Positions 35,790-45,759 of a DNA stretch of 64,000 nt are shown piece by piece (positions within the stretch are counted from its first letter, which is position 1; every line of letters starts with the position of its first letter). A model generated the notes under the pieces. It searched no databases. It was not told the origin of the DNA and worked only from the letters and a program-made list of their open reading frames with translations. Origin of the DNA: Albula goreensis (lineage: Eukaryota > Chordata > Actinopteri > Albuliformes > Albulidae); contig CM040760.1 in the NCBI GenBank assembly GCA_022829145.1, positions 24,729,102 to 24,793,101 on the forward strand. The letters are read 5' to 3'. Position numbers and translations under genes: made by a program.

Positions 35790-37096
35790 ATGAGGACATT
35801 TGTGTTGCTTGCGCTATTTGCGCTTACTGGTGAGTTAAATTTCTGTTTCTACCGCTTTTTTCTCATGCAAGAAACAGGACCTGCTCTTGTATTACTCCTA
35901 GAATCACTCTTTATCAACTTTATCCTATCCTAAATAAATAGTGGCTTATGTGGTGATATACACTTACAGAAAAAGTACAAAGATAAAATAGACTTGGTAC
36001 TGTAAGTACATAGTAAAGAATAAAGGAAAGTTAGAACGAAAAGCTCTGAGAAAATAGCATGTGAAAATAGCAGAATATGTGAGTTTGCAGTAGTGTCATG
36101 TAGACTGTCACTGTCAGCCCTTTGAACACGTTGGTTAGAAGCGTACTGGAAGTGCGAGGCTTGAAAAAAACTATGATTGGCAGCGGCCTGCATACCCGCG
36201 CTGCCATGGTGACTAACCACTTACACGCCCTGCCCCGCCGCACCAGGTTGTCATGCCAACATCCTTTGGGCAGACGAGCCCAAGCCACAGCTGGAGCAGG
36301 TGAAAGATGCATTCTGGGACTACGTTGCCAAGGCGACGCGAACCGCTGAGGACACCCTGCAGATGATCAGAAAGTCTCAGCTGGGACAGGAAGTCAAGTA
36401 AGTAATCTGGCTCTGTAAAATGGAGGAATTTTTCTCCCCATTTAAACTTTGTTGCTTTTTATCTACTTTTTTCTTTTTAAATTTAACTCACTACTGCCTT
36501 CTTATCATTCCGTCTGCAGTGCCAAGATCACAGAGAGCGCAGACCTGGCCGGAAAATATGCAGTCACTCTGCGCAGCCAGGTGACCCCTCTGGCCCAGGA
36601 CCTGCTGACCCAGATCACCAAGGAGGCGGAGCTGATGAAGGAGCGTCTGGGGCAGGACCTGACCACCGTCAGGAGCCAGCTGGAGCCCTACGCCGAGGAC
36701 CTGAGGGCCAAAATCGAGCAGCAGGTGGAGAAGCTGAGGCAGGAGGTGGCCCCCTACACCGAGTCCCTGGATACGGAGGCCCTGAGGGCCACAGTGCTGC
36801 AGAAGAGCGAGGAGCTGAAGGGGAGTCTGGAACAGAGTGTGAAGGAGCTGCAGGCCCAGCTGGGACCCTACACCGAGGAGCTGAAGGACAAAGTGGACCA
36901 GCGTCTGAGGGAGTTCCAGCAGAGCGTGGCCCCCCTGGCCGAGAGCCTCCAGACCCAGCTGGGCCAGAGAGCCAAGCTGCTCCAGCAGAGTCTGGCCCCC
37001 TACGCTGAAGACCTGAGGGAGAAGCTGGACCCCTACGCTCAGGACCTCAAATCCCAGCTCACCGCCCTCTGGGAGGCCTTCACCAAGAGCGCGTAA
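35790..37096 (+). CDS. apoa4b-like: Apolipoprotein A-IV-type, intact
   Basis: Secreted lipid-binding apolipoprotein of lipoprotein particles, 255 aa, close in size and sequence to fish apoA-IVb. Non-coding exon 1 ends at 35,661. Coding parts are 35,790-35,829 (signal peptide MRTFVLLALFALT), 36,247-36,397 (ADEPKPQLEQVKDAFWDYVA, QMIRKSQLGQEV) and 36,520-37,096. Phases 1 and 2 are kept at the joins. Exon 4 is a run of proline-punctuated 22-residue and 11-residue amphipathic helices (LEPYAEDL, VAPYTESL, LGPYTEEL, LAPYAEDL, LDPYAQDL) ending LTALWEAFTKSA. No cysteine in the helical part. Poly(A) signal AATAAA at 37,438-37,443. Exon 4 is nearly identical to that of the copy at 48.9 kb although the introns differ. 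Confidence 0.93.
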
Positions 37097-37437
37097 GAGG
37101 TGGAGGGACCACACCCTGCTCCTCCAAACCTCTCTTTGGGACTCGACCTTCAATAACGTACCCCCTGTGATCTCTGCTTGAAGCCTGCTCCAAATGCTTG
37201 ACAGTCCATAAGTGAAACTGTCGAATATTTGCTGTACTGTTAACGATAATGACGACCCATACCAGAGTGACGATGTGCGCAGCTAGCATGTTTGTGTGTG
37301 GTGGGAGCCAAGAGAAAGCTCTGATCTTGAAGCAAAACTTTGCACTTTAGTTGACACATTAGATATTTATATATTTGTTTTTATCGTGTACTGTAAAGAT
37401 GGATAGATGCTGTGTTCTCAGTTTACTAATTTATTCA

Positions 37438-37443
37438 AATAAA
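37438..37443 (+). terminator. Poly(A) signal of the intact apoA-IV-type gene
   Basis: Canonical AATAAA, 342 bp after the stop codon. Confidence 0.7.
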
Positions 37444-37499
37444 GGCATTAAAACAAAATATTTCTATAACTGATTTTTGATTTATTCTATTGTGTATGG

Positions 37500-38478
37500 T
37501 CCTGTTCAAAACCAAGTGTGGAATGATGCCAAGACTGTCAAGTTATTATTCAAAAATGAAATTTAACTACATTGTGGTCTAGAATTATGAAGTTGACTTA
37601 ACATATGTACAATGAACTATGATGGAATTAGGAGAGAACAACAGGAACACAGAGAAACAGATGCCTTTAGCTCTGGATAAACCAACTGGGTTGCCAGTCA
37701 TGCTTGAAAAATCCATCAAAAAGGTATATTTTACAAGTCTGTCCCATTGTGGATTTGGATAAGCTTAGCGTTGGAGAATGGAAACATTTGGATTCACGTA
37801 ATCAATCTTTGTCAAAATACAGAGCAGCAGTGAGAGTTAGACAGCATAATTTAAACAGGCCAACCTGAAAAGAATACAGCAATTTGGTCCAGAGGAAAGG
37901 GCGCCCCCTACTGGCCCAAAGTAAACTCCAGGACAGCAACGGGGCCATTGTCATATTAATAGTTCTGTCCTTCAGGTGAGATGTTACAGGTGAGATGATG
38001 TTACACAGGGTTCTGATTTGCACAGGTCCTGACAGAAGCCAGGGCTGATAACCCTATTATCCAGACAAATATAAATCAACTCCCTACAGTATTTTATTAT
38101 ATATGGTGTCATGACACGTCTCACCTGTTTTATGTCTTTATGATTTTTATCTGGGCAGTAGGACGGCACAGTGAACTCCATTGCCGCTTTGGTGACGCTG
38201 TAGCTGCACTGTCTGGTCAGGGACTGTTGTTAATCAGGTTATTGCTTAGTAACAAAAAACTAGTTCACTGTGATTTCTCCAGCACCAGGTTGGGAATTCC
38301 TCTGCCCTATAACTCATGCAAGAATGGTGTATAATTGCAACAAAAATATCTGGAGCTACCATACATACAAGTTATTGGCAGGTTTGAGACAATTACCATG
38401 CTAAATTGTAAAGGACAGTACGTTTTGTTATTGTTGAAATAAGTCAGATATGATTGACAGATATTAGCCTCACCTACA
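37500..38478. other. Intergenic, nothing recognised
   Basis: AT-rich spacer after the apoA-IV-type gene; no exon or repeat identified. Confidence 0.5.
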
Positions 38479-38645
38479 TTTGGGGTCATGACACCTCATT
38501 CACCCACTGTCAGCTCACAGTGGGGGTCATGACACCTCATTCACCCACTGTCAGCTCACAGTGGGGGTCATGACACCTCATTCACCCACTGTCAGCTCAC
38601 AGTGGGGGTCATGACACCTCATTCACCCACTGTCAGCTCACGGTG
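38479..38645. repeat. 41-bp tandem repeat, four copies
   Basis: Units start at 38,482, 38,523, 38,564 and 38,605 and are nearly identical: GGGGTCATGACACCTCATTC then ACCCACTGTCAGCTCACAGT. Each contains the imperfect palindrome GGTCATGACACC, like two facing nuclear-receptor half-sites. Confidence 0.9.
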
Positions 38646-39911
38646 ACTAAGATGCTAGGATGTTTTTATTTTAATGTGATATCACCTTAGTGCAGAATGC
38701 ATTGTTGTTCTATTTTTCACAAGCTTCATTGATTTCAAGTGTCATAGTAATTGCTATACTGTGCATCCACTCTGTTGAATGTGACACGGTTTTGTACCTG
38801 TTACTGCCATTGATCCTGTTTTTTAACATACTAAGTCCTGGTGGCCAAAGACAAGGTGGCAAAGCTGTCTTTGGAGGGTTCTGATTCAGCACAATGTTCT
38901 TTCTCCAGCAGAGTGTTGATCTGCAGGCCTGAGGAAATTGATTGTTTTGAGAGAGCTAAGCATCTTGCAAGTGTTTGCAGTCCGCTCCAGTTTTAGTGAT
39001 AACGTGTTTCTCTCCTTTGATCACTTATTTCATGTATTCTCTGCAGCACCTTAGGAACACTCTGCTGAGATAGAGAGAATATCAGTCCCGCAGAGTCGCC
39101 ATGTTTGTCTAAGATAGGGGTTTTGTAAGTGTGCTGCTGCTGAAAGAAGATTCATATCCATATCAAGGCAGAACAAAAAAGGTCACCCCTCTTTGACATA
39201 CTACTCTATTTTAAACGAATACAATCTTTCTTTATTCTATAAACCGTTCAGTTGGTATTTCAAGAAATTACAACTTTCTGAAGACTGTATATGGGTCAAA
39301 ATATATCATATTTATAACACCCTGAGGAGCAGACGTATGATGTGTGTTAAGTATTTTTATGCAATCAAGTATTTGCTGGAGAGGGACTTGAACCCCACAT
39401 AAATTTATAACAGTTATATAATCTGTCTTATCAGTTGCTGCCACAGTGTTAGCAGAGGGGTTTAGCACAGCAATGATCAGGCACTTATCATGATCTCCCA
39501 ACGGCCTCTACAAACACCTCTTCATTCAGGTAAAGGGCAAAATCCCTCACCTCAGGTGAACCTCAGATAATGTCCACACTGACAGGGTAGTGGGGAATCA
39601 CACCACCATCTCAGTGAATGCTGAACTACTCTGTTTCTAAACCAAAACGGAGTCAATGAAACCAACAAAGCACATTGAATACATTTTTTGAACAAATTGA
39701 GCAGCTCAGAAGAAAAGCCTCACATACTTGTTTAATATAATGGATGCATGTTTTTCATTGCACATGGATGGAGAACTACTGAATATTTGAGATTGAGAGA
39801 TAATGCAGGCTGGTTGAGTCTGGTTTTTGCACAGTTTTGCAGAACAAGGTGCATTGTGGGGATATTATGCTGCAAAGATCACAGGATCCTTGATTCAGTA
39901 GATCCATCAGG

Positions 39912-39977
39912 GGTAACATTAAGTCAGTACGTTTTGGACTTTGTGTTCCACATTCCACCTCACAGCTCACTATATTA
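39912..39977 (+). promoter_or_regulatory. Apolipoprotein unit A promoter
   Basis: GGTAACA at 39,912, TGGACTTTG at 39,935-39,943 and TATATTA at 39,971-39,977; exon 1 donor at 40,018. Confidence 0.7.
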
Positions 39978-40130
39978 GAGACCTGGCTCTGCCCATTCAA
40001 TGCAGTCTCACGCACAGGTAAGACCACAGGTGTTCTTTGTTCTCTAAGGGCTTCTGCAGTTTCAGTCTGAGGTTTGTTATAATGTATCGATATTCTGGTG
40101 TTCTTTAGGATCTTGGATTCAATCACAGCC

Positions 40131-41193
40131 ATGAGGTTGTTTGTGGTTCTTGCACTTGTGGCTTTTGCTGGTGAGTGAATATTTTCTCTTTTACATTTAC
40201 TCACTATAAATTAGCATTTTCATTAAATTGAAATCACAAAAGCATGAAGAACAGTAAAACATTCCGACAGTACCAGCTTGAAGCGTAATCAACGATAGGC
40301 GTCGAGTAACCGGTGAATTAGGACCTGCATCAAAATTGAGCTTAAATCACCTGTTAGTTATATAAACACTTCTGTATGTACTTACCAAATATGAACTTAT
40401 GTACTTACGAAATATGCCAAGCACATGCTAATTTCATCTCCATGCCCCGACAGGTTGCCATGCCAGTGTTAATGAGGTCAGACGAACCCGAGGAGCGGCT
40501 TGGGGATGTGATATCAGACGCGTTCTGGGAATACTTTGACAAGGCCAAACAAACCGCCTCAAGACGCTCTGCAGAAGATTAGAGAAACAGAGCTGGGACA
40601 GGAAGTACAGTAAGTTTTCATTCATTATTAATTTATTGTCAACCCAGGTCTTGGAGAGGATGTATATTATCTATGGTGGGTTTTTGTGGATACATAAATA
40701 AATTAGCACACTTTAATTAGAAAGTTGAGCTTCTCCTTGTTTCTTTGGTGCTCACCGGTAGCTGCTTTTCAGGTTAAAACAATATAAAAATAAACCCTGT
40801 ATTTGTCCAAGATTAGGTTGGGTACCCCTGACTGTATTAGATTTAGCAGATATTTACCTGCCATTGACTCCCCCCCACCCCCCACCCCTCCCGGGATGTC
40901 CCACACAGCACTAAACTCTCAGACGGCGCAGATGTGGCCCGGCCAGTACGCTGTCATAGTGCAGGATCAGGTGACCCTGCTTTGGGCCAGGAGACCTTCG
41001 CCACCCAGACCAAGCTGAGCGTAGGCCGAGGAGCTGAAGCTGTCAGAGCGCAGAACCTCTGGCCGCCCTCCAGACTGAGGTGCAGGAAATCCCACCTACA
41101 GAGCCTGGCACCATGAGGACCAAACTGGAGCCGCACACCGAGAGCTTCAATGCCCAGATCACCGCTCTGTGGGAGGCCTTCACTGAGCGATTA
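40131..41193 (+). pseudogene. Short apoA-IV-like gene, unit A (decayed)
   Basis: Same plan as units B and C. Exon 2 is 40,131-40,170, with an intact signal peptide MRLFVVLALVAFA. Exon 3 starts at 40,454 and exon 4 at 40,909, with poly(A) signal 41,490-41,495. Exon 3 has two single-base insertions relative to unit C (in GTGTTAATGAGG and in ACCGCCTCAAG). Exon 4 has several indels, for example GCCCGGCCAG and GCTTTGGGCC, plus internal deletions. It cannot encode the family protein. Exon 4 is a mosaic: the first and middle blocks (GCCGAGGAGCTGAAG, GCCGCCCTCCAGACTGAGGT) are unit-C-like and the last block (ATGAGGACCAAACTGGAGCC) is unit-B-like. Promoter and splice sites look intact, so a transcript is possible. 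Some indels could be assembly errors, but the internal deletions cannot. Confidence 0.8.
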
Positions 41194-41934
41194 GATGAGG
41201 ATTAAGAACTCCTCACGACCCAAACCAAACACCCTCGACATGCGCTGGTCTGAACCATAAAAGTATGATGCCTGATTATGTCTATAGCCACAAGTACATG
41301 TGTTACATTTGACAGACAGCTCCAACTGTTTTTAAAACAACAACAGTTTTTTTTTTGTCAATAATACAAATGAGTTTGTATGATTTTAATTATCTTTTTT
41401 GAGATCTCAAGAGTATGTAGCCTTGGAATGTGTAGTTAATGTTGTTAATCCATTGTTGGTTCTTTTGTTTTTGTCATTATTTTTTCATAAATAAAATTAA
41501 AAATGGAAGTATCATGATCTCCCAACGGCCTCTACAAACACCTCTTCATTCAGGTAAAGGGCAAAATCCCTTACCTCAGGTGAACCTTAGATAATGTCCA
41601 CACTGACAGGGTAGTGGGGAATCACACCACCATCTCAGTGAATGCTGAACTACTCTGTTTCTAAACCAAAACGGAGTCAATGAAACCAACAAAGCACATT
41701 GAATACATTTTTTGAACAAATTGAGCAGCTCAGAAGAAAAGCCTCACATACTTGTTTAATATAATGGATGCATGTTTTTCATTGCACATGGATGGAGAAC
41801 TACTGAATATTTGAGATTGAGAGATAATGCAGGCTGGTTGAGTCTGGTTTTTGCACAGTTTTGCAGAACAAGGTGCATTGTGGGATATTATGCTGCAAAG
41901 ATCACAGGATCCTTGATTCAGTAGATCCATCAGG

Positions 41935-42000
41935 GGTAACATTAAGTCAGTACGTTTTGGACTTTGTGTTCCACATTCCACCTCACAGCTCACTATATTA
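41935..42000 (+). promoter_or_regulatory. Apolipoprotein unit B promoter
   Basis: GGTAACA at 41,935, TGGACTTTG at 41,958-41,966, TATATTA at 41,994-42,000; exon 1 donor at 42,041. Confidence 0.7.
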
Positions 42001-42153
42001 GAGACCTGGCTCTGCCCATTCAATGCAGTCTCACGCACAGGTAAGACCACAGGTGTTCTTTGTTCTCTAAGGGCTTCTGCAGTTTCAGTCTGAGGTTTGT
42101 TATAATGTATCGATATTCTGGTGTTCTTTAGGATCTTGGATTCAATCACAGCC

Positions 42154-43166
42154 ATGAGGTTGTTTGTGGTTCTTGCACTTGTGGCTTTTGCTGGTGAGTG
42201 AATATTTTCTCTTTTACATTTACTCACTATAAATTAGCATTTTCATTAATTGAAATCACAAAAGCATGAAGAACAGTAAAACATTCCGACAGTACCAGCT
42301 TGAAGCGTAATCAACGATAGACGTAGTAACCGGTGAATTAGGACCTGCATCAAAAATTGAGCTTAAATCACCTGTTAGTTATATAAACACTTCTGTATGT
42401 ACTTACCAAATATGAACTTATGTACTTACGAAATATGCCAAGCACATGCTAATTTCATCTCCATGCCCCCGACAGGTTGCCATGCCAACGTTCTGAGGTC
42501 AGACGAACCCGAGGAGCGGCTTGGGGACGTGATATCAGACGCGTTCTGGGAATACTTTGACAAGGCCAAACAATCCGCCCAAGGCGCTCTGCAGAAGATC
42601 ACAGAAACAGAGCTGGGACAGGAAGTACAGTAAGTTTCATTCATTATAGTATTGTCAACCCAGGTCTTGGAGAGGTATTTACATTATACGGGTTTTTGTG
42701 GATACATAAATAAATTAACACACTTGTTTAGAAAGTTGAGCTTCTCCTTGTTTCTTTGGTGCTCACCGGTAGCTGCTTTTCAGGTGAGAACAATATAAAA
42801 ATGTAAACCCTGTATTTGTCCAGGATTAGGATTGGGTACCCCTGACAACTGTATTGATTTTAGCAGATATTTAACTGCCATTGCCTGAGAGATGCACACT
42901 AAACCCCCCCACCCCACCCGGATGTCCCACACAGAACTAAACTCTCAGACGGCGCAGATGTGGCCCGCCAGTACGCTGTCATTGTGCAGGATCAGGTGAC
43001 CCTGCTTGGCCAGGAGACCTTCGCCACCGTGTCGGAGCAGGCCGGACGGCTGTCAGAGCGTCTGAAGCAGGACCTCTCCACCATGAGGACCAAACTGGAG
43101 CCGTACACCGAGAGCCTCAAATCCCAGATCACCGCTCTGTGGGAGGCCTTCAGTACCAGCGATTAG
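42154..43166 (+). CDS. Short apoA-IV-like apolipoprotein, unit B (141 aa)
   Basis: Predicted secreted amphipathic-helix protein. Coding exons 42,154-42,193, 42,476-42,629 and 42,935-43,166 join in frame. Signal MRLFVVLALVAFA is followed by SDEPEERLGDVI and FWEYFDKAKQSA, a region equivalent to ADEPKPQLEQVKDAFWDYVA of apoA-IV. Exon 4 has only two or so helical repeats and ends LKSQITALWEAFSTSD, a C-terminus shared with apoA-IV. Compared with unit C it lacks 34 residues of the helical region (an in-frame loss of 102 nt). Poly(A) signal 43,473-43,478. Probably a lineage-specific short apoA-IV paralogue. Lipid-binding capacity of such a short helical part is unproven. Confidence 0.8.
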
Positions 43167-44147
43167 ATGAGGATTAAGAACTCCTCACGACCCAAAACCA
43201 AACACCCGATACATGCGCTGGTCTGAACCATAAAAGTATGATGCCCTGATTATGTCTATAGCCACAAGTACATCTGTGTTACATTTGACAAACAGCTCTG
43301 ACTGTTTTTTTAAAACAACAACAGCTTTTTGCCAATAATACAATGCATGAGTTTGTATGAGCTTTTATTATTTTTTTTTTTTTGAGATCTCAAGAGCTGT
43401 AGCCTTGGAATGTGAAGTTAATGTTGTTGATCCATTGTTGGTTCTTTTGGTTTTTGTCATTATTTTTTCATAAATAAAAATTAAAAATGGAGATGTGCAG
43501 TTCCAAGACTACATTTGATTCAATAAAAAGAAATTAATTTACTAATGTAATCATATTAGCAATGTACTCCCATGTGATCTCAGTATACAAAAGTGTATAA
43601 CATAAGCATCAGTGAGGTTAAAGAAAATCCTGAATTAACACATCTGTACTGACAGAGATCCAGTTGTAACTAGATGTACAGTCACCGTAATATCATGATT
43701 TCCCAACGGCCTCTACAAACACCTCTCCATTCAGATAAAGGCCAAAATCCCTCACCTCAGGTGAACCTTAGATAATGTCCACACTGACAGGGTAGTGGGG
43801 AATCACACCACCATCTCAGTGAACGCTGAACTACTCTGGTTCCAAACCAGAGTTTGGAGTCAATGAAACCAACAAAGCACATAGAACAAATAAAAAATGA
43901 GCAGCTCAGAAAATAAGGCTCACATACTTCCTTAATTTAATGGATGCATGCTTTTCATTGCATGTGGATTCAGAACTGTGATGATATGTAATATTTCACT
44001 GTAATAATGGCACTGAGGGAATATTTGAGATTGAGAGATAATGCAGGCTGGTTGAGTCTGGTTTTCCACAGTTTTGCAGAGCAAGGTGCATTGTGGGATA
44101 TTATGCTGCAAAGATCAAAGGATCCTTGATTCAGTAGATCCATCAGG

Positions 44148-44213
44148 GGTAACATTAAGTCAGTACGTTTTGGACTTTGTGTTCCACATTTCACCTCACA
44201 GCTCACTATATTA
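44148..44213 (+). promoter_or_regulatory. Apolipoprotein unit C promoter
   Basis: GGTAACA at 44,148, TGGACTTTG at 44,171-44,179, TATATTA at 44,207-44,213; exon 1 donor at 44,254. Confidence 0.7.
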
Positions 44214-44366
44214 GAGACCTGGCTCTGCCCATTCAATGCAGTCTCACGCACAGGTAAGACCACAGGTGTTCTTTGTTCTCTAAGGGCTTCTGCAGTTTCA
44301 GTCTGAGGTTTGCTATAATGTATCGATATTCTGGTGTTCTTTAGGATCTTGGATTCAATCACAGCC

Positions 44367-45455
44367 ATGAGGTTGTTTGTGGTTCTTGCACTTGTGGCTT
44401 TTGCTGGTGAGTGAATATTTTCTCTTTTACATTTACTCACTATAAATTAGCATTTTCATTAAATCACAAAATCACAAAAGCATGAAGAACAGTAAAACAT
44501 TTCTACAGTAACAGCCTGAAGCATAATCAACGATAGGCGTAGTAACGGTGAATTAGGACCTGCATCAAAATTGAGCTTCTCAGATGTGTTAACACTTCTG
44601 TATGTACTTACCAAATATGCTACGCACATGCTAATTTCATCTCCATGCCCCCGACAGGTTGCCATGCCAGTGTAATGAGGTCAGACGAACCCGAGGAGCG
44701 GCTTGGGGATGTGATATCGGACACGTTCTGGGAGTACTTTGACAAGGCCAAACAAACCGCCCAAGACGCTCTGCAGAAGATTAGAGAAACAGAACTGGGA
44801 CAGGAAGTACAGTAAGTTTAGTTCATTTAATTATTAATTTATTCATTCATTTAAGTCATTGGTAACCCAGGAGAGAGATGTATATTATCTATGGTGGTTT
44901 TTGCTGATACTCATTCTCAATAAATTAGCGCATTTAATTAGAAAGTTGAGCTTCCCCATGTTTCTTGGGTGCTGGTAGCTGGTTTTCACATTAAAACAAA
45001 TTAAACAGTATATCCATCCAAGATTAGGTTTGGCTACCCTACAGTGTATTAGTCTTAGCAGACTTTTACCTGTCATTGACTCCCCCACCCCACCCCCCCT
45101 CTCCCTGTCTTTCCCACACAGCACTAAACTCTCAGACGGCGCAGATGTGGCCCGCCAGTACGCTGTCATAGTGCAGGATCAGGTGACCGTGCTGGGCCAG
45201 GAGACCTTCGCCACCGTGCAGACCAAGCTGAAGCCGTACGCCGAGGAGCTGAAGAAGAAGGTGGATGAACTGGACCTGGGGCAGAACCTGCTTCCACTGG
45301 CCGCCCTCCAGACTGAGGTGCTGGAGAAATCCCAGGCCATTAAGCAGAGCCTGGCACCCTACGTGGAGGACCTGAAGGAGAGGATGGAGCCCTACACTCA
45401 GGACTTCACTGCCCAGATCACCGCTCTGTGGGAGGCCTTCACTAAGCGCGATTAG
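44367..45455 (+). CDS. Short apoA-IV-like apolipoprotein, unit C (175 aa)
   Basis: Coding exons 44,367-44,406, 44,658-44,811 and 45,122-45,455 join in phases 1 and 2 to a 175-aa open frame. Signal MRLFVVLALVAFA, then HASVMRSDEPEERLGDVISD, FWEYFDKAKQTAQDAL and KIRETELGQEV. Exon 4 encodes proline-punctuated helices (LKPYAEEL, LAPYVEDL, MEPYTQDF) and ends ITALWEAFTKRD. It is about 80 residues shorter than the flanking apoA-IV-type genes, lacking several 22-mers. Poly(A) signal AATAAA 45,733-45,738. It is the most complete of the three tandem units and the likely ancestral form of units A and B. Expected role: lipoprotein surface component in plasma (inference from family). Confidence 0.85.
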
Positions 45456-45759
45456 ATGTGGATTAAGAACTCCTCCCGACCCAAAACCACCCATCTGATA
45501 CATGTGTTGGTCTGCACCAATATGCTGCCATGATTATATCTATAGCCACAAGTACATGTGTTACATTTGACAGACAGCTCTAACCGTTTTGTAAAACAAC
45601 AACAGTTTTTTTTGTCAATAATACAAAACATGCATTTTAATTATCTTTTTTGTGATCTCAGGAGTATGTAACATTGGAATGTGTAGTATGTTGTTAATCC
45701 ACTTTTGTTTTTGTCATTATTTTTTCATAAATAATAAAAAAAAAGAGTTTCAAGACTAC

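Noticed and set aside
36491-37153. Long minus-strand open frame opposite apoA-IV exon 4 (also 45,132-45,503)
   Set aside because: Antisense shadow of the repeat-rich, GC-rich coding exon; Leu/Gln-rich translation has no family support.
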